DNA of 15,602 nucleotides from Candidatus Rifleibacteriota bacterium (GTDB taxonomy: Bacteria; UBP17; UBA6191; JACPRK01), in the NCBI GenBank assembly GCA_016213865.1, contig JACQZL010000260.1, forward strand, positions 1 through 15,602, in the 5' to 3' direction. Positions 1-7,784 of this stretch are shown one piece after another. The position numbers were made by a program, and so were the translations under genes. The notes below the pieces were generated by a model. The model worked only from the letters and a program-made list of their open reading frames with translations, did not search any database and was not told the origin of the DNA. Every line of letters starts with the position of its first letter. The first letter of the stretch is position 1.

Positions 1-356
1 GCAGGATGTTCTACAACGCCCTCAAGCGGATTTCTCCCAGCGGGGACCCTCAGGAAGGTTACAAGGCGTTCGAGCAAGCCATCGAGAACGTCAAGCCTGC
101 CATCGAGGTCAAGTCCCGCCGCGTGGGTGGTTCCACGTACCAGGTCCCCGTCGAGGTTCGCGGTCCGCGCAAGCTGACCCTGGCCTTCCGGTGGCTCATC
201 ACTCACGCCCGGGCTCGCAAGGAGCGGACCTTCGCGGAGCGACTCGCCGGCGAGCTCGGCGATGCTTCCAAGGGTCAGGGTCTGTCTATCAAGAAGCGCG
301 AGGACGTCCACAAGATGGCCGAAGCCAACCGCGCCTTCTCCCACTATCGCTGGTGA
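1..356 (+). CDS. rpsG: 30S ribosomal protein S7, 3' part (5' end outside window)
   Basis: C-terminal part of uS7, which binds the 3' major domain of 16S rRNA, nucleates assembly of the 30S head and lies near the E-site tRNA and mRNA exit. The frame is open from base 3, so the methionine at base 6 is internal, and about the first quarter of the protein is missing. Recognisable family segments are [18 protein letters not shown], the YQVPVEVR strand, the FRWLITHAR helix and the C-terminal [21 protein letters not shown] block, all well conserved in bacterial S7. It stops at TGA 354-356 and is followed by a 70-nt spacer and fusA, the usual str-operon order (rpsL would be expected upstream). No oddities are seen in the visible part. 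Confidence 0.98.
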   Translation, partial: RMFYNALKRISPSGDPQEGYKAFEQAIENVKPAIEVKSRRVGGSTYQVPVEVRGPRKLTLAFRWLITHARARKERTFAERLAGELGDASKGQGLSIKKREDVHKMAEANRAFSHYRW

Positions 357-361
357 GTCCT

Positions 362-404
362 CGAACCCTTTTGGCGTCGGGAGTTTCAACGGCAAAAGGG
401 TTCG
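362..404 (+). promoter_or_regulatory. Perfect 12-bp inverted repeat (stem-loop) between rpsG and fusA
   Basis: CGAACCCTTTTG at 362-373 is the exact reverse complement of CAAAAGGGTTCG at 393-404, with a 19-nt loop. It lies just after the rpsG stop and ends 12 nt before the fusA Shine-Dalgarno (AGGAG, 417-421). The bases after the stem (TTCGTCGTTT region) are only moderately T-rich, so it is not a textbook intrinsic terminator. It could be a partial attenuator, an mRNA processing or stability element, or a translational control hairpin for EF-G. Function is inference; the repeat itself is directly visible. Confidence 0.75.
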
Positions 405-426
405 TCGTTTCCAGCCAGGAGTTTCA

Positions 427-2696
427 TTGAATTTCTCAGGTCTCAACTCGGTCGCGCTGCCGGGGTCGCCGGCGGCGCAGGTCCCCTCGGGGCCCCGCCC
501 CGTTCTCAACAAGGTCAAGCCCGTGGTACCCGACGACAGTGCGCTACCCCCAGAACAGGACCCGGCGCAGCCGAGCCCCAAGGTGCGGACTCCGGTCGCT
601 CGAAAGACCGAAGCCGTGTCGTCCACGTCCGCGGACCTCTCGCTGGTCCGCAACATCGGCATCTGCGCGCACATCGACGCCGGCAAGACGACCATCACGG
701 AACGCATCCTCTACTACACCGGCAAGCTCTACAAGCTCGGCGAAGTGCACAACGGCACGGCGACGATGGACTGGATGCCTCAGGAACAAGAGCGGGGCAT
801 CACGATCACCTCGGCGGCCACGACGTGCTACTGGCTGAATCACCAGGTAAACCTCATTGATACGCCCGGCCACGTGGACTTCACCATCGAGGTCGAGCGC
901 TCGATGCGCGTACTGGACGGGGCGATCGTGGTCTTCAGTGCCGTCGACGGCGTCGAGCCGCAGTCCGAGACGGTCTGGCGCCAGGCCGACCGCTACAGCG
1001 TGCCGCGCCTTGCGGTCATCAACAAGATGGACCGCGTCGGCGCCGACTTCCCGATGTGCGTCCAGTCGATGCGCGAGCGCCTGGGGGCCCGGCCCCTGGT
1101 CATCCAGCTCCCCTGGGGCTCGGAAGAGCACTTCTGCGGAGTCATCGACGTGGTGGAGATGAAGGCGCACCGCTGGACCGGCGAGGAGAGCGGCGCGGTC
1201 TTCACGACCGAGGAAGTGCCCGAGCAATACCGGGATGCCGCCAGGCAAGCCCACGCGGACCTGATCGACCTGCTGACGCACTTCGACGACGAGCTCTTGG
1301 CACCTACATGGACGGCCTCGAGATCGGGGCCGAGCTCCTGGCTCCGGCGATTCGCAAGGCGACCGTGAAGGGACATGTCGTGCCCGTGCTGAGCTGCGCG
1401 GCGTTGCGCAACCTGGGGATCCAGCCGATCCTGGATGCGGTGACGCGCTATCTGCCGTCGCCGGTCGATGTGCCCCCCGTCGTGGCCCATCGCCCCGAGT
1501 CCGAAGAGACGATCGACCGCCCCACGACGCCCAAGGGCCCACTGGCCGCGCTGGCGTTCAAGATTCAGACGGACGCGTACATGGGCAAGCTCACCTACGT
1601 ACGCATCTACTCGGGCGTACTGAACGCCGGGACGTACGTCTACAACTCGGCCAAGCGCGCCAAGGAGCGCGTGAGCCGGATGGTCCGGATGCACGCCAAC
1701 AAGCGTGAGGACATCCAGGTCGCCTCGGCCGGCGACATCGTGGCAGTGGTTGGGCTGCGCAAGGTCACCACGGGCGACACCCTGTGTGACGAGGCGGACG
1801 CCGTCGAGCTGGAGCGGATGCAGTTCCCCGATCCGGTCATCGACGTCGCCGTCGAGCCGGCCACTCAGGGTGACCAGGAGAAGCTGACCGCGGCTCTTCA
1901 GAAGATGCTCGAGGAGGACCCGTCTCTCAGGCTGAAGACAGACCAGGACACGGGCCAGATGCTGATCCGTGGCATGGGCGAGCTGCACCTCGACATCGTC
2001 GTGGACCGGCTGCAACGCGAGCACAAGGTGAACGCGGTCGTCGGGAAGCCGCAGGTCTCGTACTGCGAGACGATCACCCGGTCGGCCAGGGCCGAGGGCA
2101 AGTACATCAAGCAAAGTGGCGGCCGCGGCCAGTACGGTCACGTGGTGCTCGAGGTGGAACCCGCTCCTCGCGGCGGCGGCGTGATCATCGAGTCGAAGAT
2201 CGTCGGCGGAGCCATCCCGAGACAGTTCATCCACTCTGTCGAGGCGGGCGTGCGGGACGCCATGGAGACCGGCCCGATGGCCAGCTTCCCGGTGAAGGAC
2301 ATCCGGGTGCGGCTGCTCGACGGCAGCAGCCACGAGGTCGACTCGAGCGACCTGGCGTACCGGATCGCCGCCAGCATCGGCGTGAGGGAGGCCATGGAAA
2401 GGGCCGAGCCCGTCATGCTGGAACCGATCATGAAGGTCGAGGTCGTGGTTCCGGAAGAGTTCACCGGCGAGATCATCGGCGACCTCAACATGCGGCGCGG
2501 GCAGATCCTGGGCATGCACCCCCGGGGGCATCTGCAGGTCGTGGATGCGTACGCTCCGCTGGGCAAGCTCTTCGGGTATGCGACGGCGATGCGCTCGCTG
2601 AGCCAGGGCCGCGCGACCTACACCATGCAATTCGACCACTACGACATTGTTCCCCCGGCGCAGGCCGACGAGATCTTGGGCAGGGTCCGGGGATAG
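427..2696 (+). CDS. fusA: Elongation factor G, interrupted by an apparent one-base deletion near 1299
   Basis: Translational GTPase that drives tRNA-mRNA translocation and, with RRF, ribosome recycling. Numbering from a TTG at 427: P-loop AHIDAGKT at 81-88, switch region [15 protein letters not shown] at 145-148, NKMD at 199-202. After the break come domain II, domain III ([15 protein letters not shown]), domain IV ([23 protein letters not shown]) and domain V ([29 protein letters not shown]). The frame changes between DDELL (ending 1299) and TYMDG (from 1302); adding one base restores DDELLGTYMDG, collinear with the family. I chose TTG 427 because AGGAG lies 5 nt upstream and the 427-615 stretch has coding-like third positions. 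It adds about 63 Pro/Ala-rich residues. GTG 616 would instead give a usual length (about 693 aa after correction) but has no clear Shine-Dalgarno. No tuf follows. Confidence 0.93.
1296..1304 (+). other. Frameshift site in fusA
   Basis: Upstream homology runs in the frame of 427 to the Leu codon at 1297-1299; downstream homology resumes one frame back with Thr at 1302. Reading TTGGC as TTGGGC, one G longer, gives an uninterrupted EF-G. The upstream frame otherwise ends at TGA 1366-1368. No X-XXY-YYZ slippery heptamer is present in the upstream frame, and no methionine with a Shine-Dalgarno restarts the second part. A sequencing or assembly error in a G run is therefore likelier than programmed frameshifting, given that fusA is essential. 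Confidence 0.85.
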
Positions 2697-2791
2697 TGTC
2701 GGGCCCGTCCGAGGCCAGCCCGAGCGCAACGCGAGGGCAGTAGGGCCGGCAAGCCGGCGAGCCTGGATCGGACCAGACGGAGGCACAAGAA
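2697..2791 (+). other. Spacer fusA-rpsJ, no gene; small GC-rich hairpin
   Basis: This 95-nt gap sits where many bacteria carry tuf, but no EF-Tu remnant is visible. GCCGGC occurs at 2745-2750 and again at 2753-2758; the hexamer is self-complementary, so the two copies can form a short hairpin. No T tract follows and no -10/-35 pair is evident. The rpsJ Shine-Dalgarno GGAGG is at 2779-2783. Confidence 0.6.
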
Positions 2792-3100
2792 ATGAAGCAG
2801 AAGAAGATCCGGATCTACCTGAAGACCTTCGATCATCGGGTCCTGGACCGCTCCGCCAAGGAGATCGTCGAAGCGGCCCGGCGCACGGGCGCGAAGCTCG
2901 CGGGTCCGATCCCGCTGCCGACGCGGCGGAATCGCTGGACGGTGCTGCGCTCGCGGTTCATCGACAAGGACTCGCGCGAGCAGTTCGAGGTCCGCACGCA
3001 CAAGCGGCTGATCGACGTGTACGACCCCAGCCAGCAGACCATCGACGCGCTGATGCACCTCGACCTGCCGGCGGGCGTGAACATCGAGATCAAGCTCTGA
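2792..3100 (+). CDS. rpsJ: 30S ribosomal protein S10
   Basis: uS10 of the 30S head. The free protein also acts in transcription antitermination with NusB in many bacteria. The 102-residue product is full length, with the family segments [31 protein letters not shown] and [17 protein letters not shown], then the VNIEIKL end. The ATG is 8 nt after GGAGG (2779-2783), which fixes the start. It opens the S10 block; the 158-nt spacer after it is unusually long compared with the tight packing downstream. No oddities in the protein. Confidence 0.98.
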   Translation: MKQKKIRIYLKTFDHRVLDRSAKEIVEAARRTGAKLAGPIPLPTRRNRWTVLRSRFIDKDSREQFEVRTHKRLIDVYDPSQQTIDALMHLDLPAGVNIEIKL

Positions 3101-3258
3101 ACGAATGAGGGGCTTCCCGGGGAGGGGCCAGACGTTCATAATGTCGGCCCCCGAAAAACGGGGTACCCCACGCAACCTGGCCTTTCGCCCCGAGGATCCG
3201 ACGACTCTGCCCGGAGTCGAGATCGTGGAGCGCCGGGCCCCTGAACAGGAGGACGAAA
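3101..3258 (+). promoter_or_regulatory. Long rpsJ-rplC spacer: possible weak promoter and competing hairpins
   Basis: This 158-nt stretch holds no convincing gene. CATAAT at 3137-3142 could serve as a -10 element with TTCCCG at 3114-3119 as a poor -35, spaced 17 bp. Directly downstream, CCCCG (3149-3153), AAAAA and CGGGG (3159-3163) form a 5-bp hairpin that competes with the palindrome GGGGTACCCC (3160-3169). The rplC Shine-Dalgarno AGGAGG is at 3247-3252. A leader with alternative folds could couple rplC-rplD expression to a ribosomal protein, but that is inference. No T-tract terminator is seen. Confidence 0.35.
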
Positions 3259-3903
3259 ATGCTTACCGGGCTGATCGTGAAGAAGATGGGGATGACCCAG
3301 CTCTTTGCGGCGGACGGGACCGTTACGGCCGTTACCGTGCTGCGAGTAGGGCCTTGCCCCGTCGTCCAGGTCAAGACCGTCGAGAAGGACGGTTACGAGG
3401 CCGCGCAGGTGGCCTTCGACGAGATCTACCAGGACCCCCAGAAGAAGAAGCGCATCCGGCTGCCGAACCCCGCCAAGGCCAAGTACGCCAAGGTCGGGGT
3501 GGCCCCACATCGGATCCTGCGCGAGTTCGCGCCTGTCGACCGCGGCCAGTTGCCCCAGGTGGGCACGGTCGTGGACGTCAAGCTCTTCGACCAGGTCGAG
3601 CGCGTGAAGGTCACGGGCACGACCAAGGGCAAGGGCTTCCAGGGCGTCGTCCGCCGCCATGGCTTCCGCGGTGGCAGCCGGACGCACGGCTCGGACTTCC
3701 ATCGGGCCCCCGGTGCCGTCGGTTGCCGCACGACGCCTGGCGAGGTGCACAAGGGCAAGCGGATGGGTGGCCACATGGGGAACCAGCGCATGAGCGTTCG
3801 GAACCTGATGGTCGCCAAGGTGGACGCGGACCGGAACCTGCTCTACGTTCGCGGAGCCGTTCCCGGACCCATCAACGGATACGTGACGGTGAGCCGCGCC
3901 TGA
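3259..3903 (+). CDS. rplC: 50S ribosomal protein L3
   Basis: uL3, an early 23S rRNA binder whose extended loop reaches toward the peptidyl transferase centre. The 214-residue product matches bacterial length. It starts with GLIVKKMGMTQLF, contains the VTGTTKGKGFQGVVRRHGF segment, then GGSRTHGSDFHRAPGAVG and KGKRMGGHMGNQRMSVRN, which form the rRNA-penetrating loop, and ends in GPINGYVTVSRA. The ATG is 6 nt after AGGAGG (3247-3252). It is followed after 29 nt by rplD. The first gene after the long spacer, it may head its own sub-operon. Confidence 0.98.
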   Translation: MLTGLIVKKMGMTQLFAADGTVTAVTVLRVGPCPVVQVKTVEKDGYEAAQVAFDEIYQDPQKKKRIRLPNPAKAKYAKVGVAPHRILREFAPVDRGQLPQVGTVVDVKLFDQVERVKVTGTTKGKGFQGVVRRHGFRGGSRTHGSDFHRAPGAVGCRTTPGEVHKGKRMGGHMGNQRMSVRNLMVAKVDADRNLLYVRGAVPGPINGYVTVSRA

Positions 3904-3932
3904 GTGCCGCACCACAGGAGGACTGACAGATC

Positions 3933-4562
3933 ATGGCAACCGTGACCAAGTACGACGCAAGCGGTGCGCGCGCCGGCGAGATCGCCCTGGGCGACGCCGT
4001 GTTCGCAGCGCGCATCATGCCGCAGTCGGTTTACGAATCGGTGCTTCGGCAACTGGCCAACCGCCGGCACGCCAACCCGACCACCAAGGATCGGGCCGAG
4101 GTCCGCGGCGGCGGCCGCAAGCCCTGGAAGCAGAAGGGCACAGGTCGCGCCCGGGCCGGCTCGACGCGTTCTCCGCTGTGGAGGACCGGCGGTGTGGCGA
4201 TGGGCCCTGACGGCCGCAACTACCAGCAGAGCCTGCCGCGCAAGGTGCGCCGGGCGGCGCTGCGCTCGATCCTGACGGACAAGGTCCGCCAGGGCAAGCT
4301 CGGCGTCATCAGCCCCGTCGTCCTCGAGGCGCCCCGGACCAGGAAGGTCGTGGAGCTGCTCGAGAAGCTCGAAGTGGGCCAGGCCCGGACGCTCTTCGTC
4401 CTGGCCGAGCGCAACGACAACTTCCAGAAGTCGGTGCGGAACCTGACGACGGCCAAGGCGCTGGTCCTGTCGTGCATCAACGCGCACGACCTGTTGAACT
4501 ACGAGCGGATCTTCCTCTTCGAGGACGCCGCCAAGAAGATCGAGGAGGTGTTCGCCGAATGA
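3933..4562 (+). CDS. rplD: 50S ribosomal protein L4
   Basis: uL4, an assembly-initiating protein whose long loop lines the nascent peptide exit tunnel with L22. The 209-residue product has the tunnel-loop motif GGGRKPWKQKGTGRARAGS followed by RSPLWRTGGVAMGP, then PRKVRRAALRSIL and a C-terminal Rossmann-like half ending in [20 protein letters not shown] at 3916-3921 precedes the ATG by 11 nt. Its stop overlaps the rplW start (ATGA, 4559-4562), pointing to translational coupling. In some bacteria L4 represses its own operon through a leader upstream of rpsJ; no such leader is obvious before rpsJ here. Confidence 0.98.
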   Translation: MATVTKYDASGARAGEIALGDAVFAARIMPQSVYESVLRQLANRRHANPTTKDRAEVRGGGRKPWKQKGTGRARAGSTRSPLWRTGGVAMGPDGRNYQQSLPRKVRRAALRSILTDKVRQGKLGVISPVVLEAPRTRKVVELLEKLEVGQARTLFVLAERNDNFQKSVRNLTTAKALVLSCINAHDLLNYERIFLFEDAAKKIEEVFAE

Positions 4563-4849
4563 ATCGGGAGCCGCAGGACATCATCCTGGCGCCGGTCGTT
4601 TCGGAGAAGAGCTACGCCGAGAACGAGAAGGCCAAGTTCCGCTTCCGCGTGCAGCGGGATGCGACGAAGGTCGACGTTCGCCGGGCGGTCGAGAAGCTCT
4701 TCAAGGTGAAAGTCGTCGAGGTGAACATGCAGACGGTTCGCGGCAAGTACAAGCGACTGGGCCGCAACGCGGGCATGACCAGCGACTGGAAGAAGGCCAT
4801 CGTGACGCTGGCACCCGGCGAGCACATCGACTTCTTCGAGAAGGTGTGA
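4559..4849 (+). CDS. rplW: 50S ribosomal protein L23
   Basis: uL23, located at the tunnel exit, where it is the docking site for signal recognition particle and trigger factor. The 96-residue product begins [19 protein letters not shown], has the [20 protein letters not shown] strand-helix region and the [18 protein letters not shown] loop, and ends ITLAPG-like ([16 protein letters not shown]). The ATG overlaps the rplD stop by 4 nt and has AGGAGG at 4543-4548, 10 nt upstream; the longer open frame upstream is shadow. L23 and trigger-factor/SRP docking fit with secY lying in the same cluster. Confidence 0.97.
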   Translation: MNREPQDIILAPVVSEKSYAENEKAKFRFRVQRDATKVDVRRAVEKLFKVKVVEVNMQTVRGKYKRLGRNAGMTSDWKKAIVTLAPGEHIDFFEKV

Positions 4850-4859
4850 GGTAACGACC

Positions 4860-5687
4860 ATGCCTTTGAAACATTTCAAACCAACCACGCCGTCGCGCCG
4901 CGCGATGGAGATCGTGAGGAAAGAAGCGGTCACCAAGCAGAAGCCGGAACGCTCCCTGCTGATCGCCAAGAAGCAGCGGGCGGGCCGCAACAACGCCGGT
5001 ATCATCACCAGCCGTGCCCGCGGCGGCGGAAACCGCAAGCACATCCGGATGGTCGATTATCGGCGGGACAAGCCGGGAGTGCCGGCCCGCGTCGCGGGGA
5101 TCGAGTACGACCCGAACCGCTCGGCCTTCCTGGCGCTGCTGCACTACGCCGACGGCGAGAAGCGCTACATCGTGGCGCCCAAGGACCTGAAGGTCGGCGA
5201 GGTGCTGCTGTCCAGTGACACGGCCGAAGTGGCAGCCGGCAACGCGCTGCCGCTCAAGTCGATCCCTGACGGCACGATGGTCCACAACGTGGAGATCAAG
5301 CCGGGCAAGGGCGGGCAGTTCGCGCGCTCGGCCGGGAGCTTCGTGCAGTTGATGGCCAAGGAAGGCAAGATGGCCCTGCTGCGCATGCCCTCGGGCGAGC
5401 TCCGCAAGGTGCCCGTGGACTGCAAGGCGACGATCGGACAGGTCGGAAACCTGGACCACAACTTGGAGAACTGGGGCAAGGCGGGCCGCACGCGCTGGAT
5501 GGGAATCCGGCCGTTGACGCGCGGCATGTGCCGTAACCCTTGCGACCACCCGCACGGTGGCGGAGAGGGCCGCTCGAAGGGCGGGAACCATCCGCAGTCA
5601 CCCTGGGGCCAGCCGGCCAAGGGCTTCCGGACGCGGCGCCGGAAGAAGTACAGCAGCCGTCTCATCGTGCGCAGAAGGGAGAAGTAG
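4860..5687 (+). CDS. rplB: 50S ribosomal protein L2
   Basis: uL2, required for subunit joining and for peptidyl transferase centre integrity. The 275-residue product has the bacterial layout: N-terminal [11 protein letters not shown], then [19 protein letters not shown], the OB-fold and SH3-like RNA-binding core, and the C-terminal [18 protein letters not shown] segment. The conserved His is at 230. The residues just before it read [11 protein letters not shown], where most bacteria have AMNPVDHPH, so Met is replaced by Arg and Cys appears at 224 and 228. It is 10 nt after rplW, with GAGGT (4848-4852) as the ribosome binding site. Sequence around the substitutions is otherwise intact, so an error is unlikely. 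Confidence 0.97.
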   Translation: MPLKHFKPTTPSRRAMEIVRKEAVTKQKPERSLLIAKKQRAGRNNAGIITSRARGGGNRKHIRMVDYRRDKPGVPARVAGIEYDPNRSAFLALLHYADGEKRYIVAPKDLKVGEVLLSSDTAEVAAGNALPLKSIPDGTMVHNVEIKPGKGGQFARSAGSFVQLMAKEGKMALLRMPSGELRKVPVDCKATIGQVGNLDHNLENWGKAGRTRWMGIRPLTRGMCRNPCDHPHGGGEGRSKGGNHPQSPWGQPAKGFRTRRRKKYSSRLIVRRREK

Positions 5688-5692
5688 TCCAG

Positions 5693-6001
5693 ATGGAGAA
5701 CAACGAGAAACCGCCCGTGAAGGCGCGGAAGGCGCCGTTCGTGGAGCCGCGGCTCCTGGAGCGGGTCGAGCAACTGAACGAAGAGAAAAAGAAGGTCGTG
5801 CTGAAGACGTGGTCCCGGGCGTCGACGATCTACCCGCAGATGGTGGGGCATACGATCGCGGTGCACAACGGACGCAAGCACGTTCCGGTGTTCGTCACGG
5901 AGAACATGGTGGGCCACAAGCTGGGCGAGTTCGCCCCGACCCGCACCTTCCGTGGCCACGCCGGCAGCGCGAGGGCCGAGCGCACGGTGGCGCTCAAGTG
6001 A
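5693..6001 (+). CDS. rpsS: 30S ribosomal protein S19
   Basis: uS19 of the 30S head, forming part of intersubunit bridge B1 with L5 and contacting S13. The 102-residue product has [20 protein letters not shown], the [22 protein letters not shown] core and the [10 protein letters not shown] segment, all typical. I chose ATG 5693 because it lies 5 nt after the rplB stop with a purine-rich AAGGGAGA upstream. The N-terminus [19 protein letters not shown] is slightly longer than the common form. The frame extends further upstream inside rplB, but that part is shadow. It is followed after 13 nt by rplV. Confidence 0.96.
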   Translation: MENNEKPPVKARKAPFVEPRLLERVEQLNEEKKKVVLKTWSRASTIYPQMVGHTIAVHNGRKHVPVFVTENMVGHKLGEFAPTRTFRGHAGSARAERTVALK

Positions 6002-6014
6002 GGGCGAGGAATCG

Positions 6015-6353
6015 ATGAGTGAGAGCAGAGCAACGGCCAGGTTCCTGCGCTACTCGGCCCGCAAGGGCCGGCTGATCGCGGACATGATCCGTGGGCTGCC
6101 CGCGTCGAGGGCGCTCTCGGTCCTTCGCGACACGCGGCGCAAGGCGGCGGCGGCCACGCTGAAGCTCCTGAAGAGCGCGCTGGCCAACGCCGAGGACAAG
6201 CACAAGCTGAAGCCCGCGGACCTCTTCGTCAAGACCATCATGGTCGACGAGGGTCCGACGATGAAGCGCATCCACGCGCGCGCTCGAGGCCGCGCGGATC
6301 GCATCGCGAAGCGGACCTGCCACACGACGGTGGTCGTGGCTGAGCGGTCCTGA
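6015..6353 (+). CDS. rplV: 50S ribosomal protein L22
   Basis: uL22, whose beta-hairpin lines the exit tunnel opposite L4 and is a known site of macrolide resistance. The 112-residue product has ATARFLRYSARKGRLIADMI, SRALSVLRDTRRKAAAATLK, the ALANAEDKHKL helix, and the hairpin region VDEGPTMKRIHARARGRADR followed by IAKRTCHTTVVVAE. Start at ATG 6015 with a GGGCGAGGA site upstream; the longer frame from 5952 overlaps rpsS and is not needed. It sits between rpsS and rpsC with short gaps, as in the S10 operon of most bacteria. Confidence 0.96.
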   Translation: MSESRATARFLRYSARKGRLIADMIRGLPASRALSVLRDTRRKAAAATLKLLKSALANAEDKHKLKPADLFVKTIMVDEGPTMKRIHARARGRADRIAKRTCHTTVVVAERS

Positions 6354-6366
6354 GAGGAGTGAGGAC

Positions 6367-7107
6367 GTGGGTCAGAAAGTCAATCCGATCGGTCTGCGGG
6401 TAGGGATCAATCGGGGCTGGAATTCCAACTGGTACGCGGAGAAGCACTTCTCCGAGTTCCTGCTGGCGGACGTGAAGTTGCGGCAAGAGATCCACGACTT
6501 CGTGCGGCGCAAGTTCGAAAAGGACCTGGCGCGCAAGAAGGGCGAGAAGTTCAGCCGTGAGACCAAGTCGGCCAAGCGGTTGGAGGAATCCGGCATTTCC
6601 AACATCTACATCGAGCGCAAGACGGACAAGAGCGTGAAGATCACCATCTTCACCGCGAAGCCCGGGATCATCATCGGCCGCGGCGGCGCCGACGTCGAGC
6701 AGTTGCGGCGCGAGCTGGAAGAACGCGAGAACAAGCAGGTCTTCCTCAACGTCAAGGAAGTCAAGGACTTCGCGACCAACGCCAAGCTGGTCTCCGACAG
6801 CATCGCGTTCCAGCTCGAGAAACGCATCAGCTTCCGCCGGGCGATCAAACAGGCGATCACGCGCGCCCGCAAGATGGGCGTGAAGGGGATCAAGGTCATG
6901 GTCGCGGGCCGGCTCGGCGGCGCGGAGATGAGCCGCGTCGAGTGGAGCAAGGAAGGCCGCGTCCCGTTGCACACGCTGCGCGCCGACATCGATTACGGCT
7001 TCTCGGAGGCCCACACGACGTTCGGGAAGATCGGCGTGAAGACGTGGGTGTTCCGTGGCGAAGTGCTGCCCGAACTGAAGAAGCCTGTCGTTCAGGCGAG
7101 CAAGTGA
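6367..7107 (+). CDS. rpsC: 30S ribosomal protein S3 with an extra charged segment
   Basis: uS3 lines the mRNA entry channel and contributes to helicase activity of the ribosome. GTG start at 6367 after GAGGAGTGAGG; the N-terminus MGQKVNPIGLRVGINRGWNS is diagnostic. The KH-type motif GIIIGRGGADVEQLR and the C-terminal GRLGGAEMSRVEWSKEGR and VPLHTLRADIDYG blocks are intact. The product has 246 residues. Against Bacillus S3 as I recall it (about 218), there are about 27 extra residues, roughly 47-72, in a Lys/Arg/Glu-rich stretch (including KDLARKKGEKFSRETKSAK) just before the KH domain. The frame is clean on both sides, so the insertion looks genuine. Confidence 0.97.
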   Translation: MGQKVNPIGLRVGINRGWNSNWYAEKHFSEFLLADVKLRQEIHDFVRRKFEKDLARKKGEKFSRETKSAKRLEESGISNIYIERKTDKSVKITIFTAKPGIIIGRGGADVEQLRRELEERENKQVFLNVKEVKDFATNAKLVSDSIAFQLEKRISFRRAIKQAITRARKMGVKGIKVMVAGRLGGAEMSRVEWSKEGRVPLHTLRADIDYGFSEAHTTFGKIGVKTWVFRGEVLPELKKPVVQASK

Positions 7108-7122
7108 GGAGGAGCCGACGCC

Positions 7123-7551
7123 ATGTTGATGCCCAAGCGAACTCTTCATCGCAAACCCTACAAGACCAGTCATTATGGTAAGGCCCAGCGGTGCAACCAC
7201 GTCTCCTTCGGGGAGTTCGGGTTGCAGGCCGAGGAAGGCGGCTGGGTCTCCAATCGCCAGATCGAGGCCGCCCGTATCAGCATCGCCCGCCACATGAAGC
7301 GCGGCGGCAAGGTGTGGATCCGGGTCTTCCCTCACCAGGCTATCACGAAGAAGCCGGCTGAAACCCGTATGGGTGGCGGCAAGGGCGCTCCCGAAGGCTG
7401 GGTGGCCGTGGTCAAGGCCGGGATGATCATGTACGAAGTTGGCGGCGTGACCGAGGAGACCGCTCGCGAAGCCCTTCGCCTGGCCGGCCACAAGCTTTCC
7501 GTACGCACCCGGTTCGTCAGCCGGATCAGCGTCGGTGGAGGAATCGTATGA
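7123..7551 (+). CDS. rplP: 50S ribosomal protein L16
   Basis: uL16, a late-assembling protein near the A site that helps position aminoacyl-tRNA. The 142-residue product starts [14 protein letters not shown], then has [31 protein letters not shown] N-terminal half, the [20 protein letters not shown] strand, the conserved [19 protein letters not shown] loop that reaches the tRNA site, and ends [11 protein letters not shown] plus a short tail. Start ATG 7123 follows GAGGAG; ATG 7129 is a possible alternative giving MPKRT. Its stop overlaps the rpmC start by 4 nt (ATGA 7548-7551), suggesting coupled translation. Confidence 0.97.
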   Translation: MLMPKRTLHRKPYKTSHYGKAQRCNHVSFGEFGLQAEEGGWVSNRQIEAARISIARHMKRGGKVWIRVFPHQAITKKPAETRMGGGKGAPEGWVAVVKAGMIMYEVGGVTEETAREALRLAGHKLSVRTRFVSRISVGGGIV

Positions 7552-7784
7552 AGCCGATCAAGGCCAAGGCCCTCAAAGAACTGAGTGACGAGGAGCTGGC
7601 AGAAAAGTACCGCAGCTTCAAGGACGAACTGTTCAACCTCCGGTTCCGGCTCGCCGTGGGCCAGTTGGACAAGGTAGACGGCATCCGCCGCGTGCGCCGC
7701 GACCTCGCGCGCGTGCTGACGGTGATGCACCAGAAGAAACGCGCCGCCGGCGAGAGCGCCAGCGCCACTGGAGGCAAGTCATGA
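7548..7784 (+). CDS. rpmC: 50S ribosomal protein L29
   Basis: uL29, a small two-helix protein next to L23 at the tunnel exit. The 78-residue product shows the family pattern [20 protein letters not shown] followed by [20 protein letters not shown] and [19 protein letters not shown], which form the antiparallel helices. It then has a short Ala/Gly/Ser-rich tail (about residues 64-78) beyond the usual end. It overlaps rplP upstream and rpsQ downstream by 4 nt each, a tightly coupled trio. The start is set by the overlap and by the position of the first helix. Confidence 0.96.
   Translation: MKPIKAKALKELSDEELAEKYRSFKDELFNLRFRLAVGQLDKVDGIRRVRRDLARVLTVMHQKKRAAGESASATGGKS

Noticed and set aside
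1291..1304. Programmed -1 frameshifting in fusA
   Set aside because: No X-XXY-YYZ heptamer in the upstream frame, and fusA is not known for recoding; an error or simple deletion is likelier.
1308..2696. Separate gene for the C-terminal half of EF-G starting at ATG 1308
   Set aside because: No Shine-Dalgarno upstream, and the protein would begin inside the G domain.
2745..2758. Intrinsic terminator after fusA
   Set aside because: Short hairpin with no T tract and a working rpsJ site close by.
993..2786. Long antisense open frame of 597 codons opposite fusA
   Set aside because: It mirrors the codon structure of a GC-rich gene, has no recognisable protein family, and EF-G on the + strand explains the region.
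3105..3926. + strand frame starting in the rpsJ-rplC spacer (MRGFPGRGQ start)
   Set aside because: It is open only because of base composition, runs into rplC out of frame and resembles no protein; the spacer part alone is not convincing.
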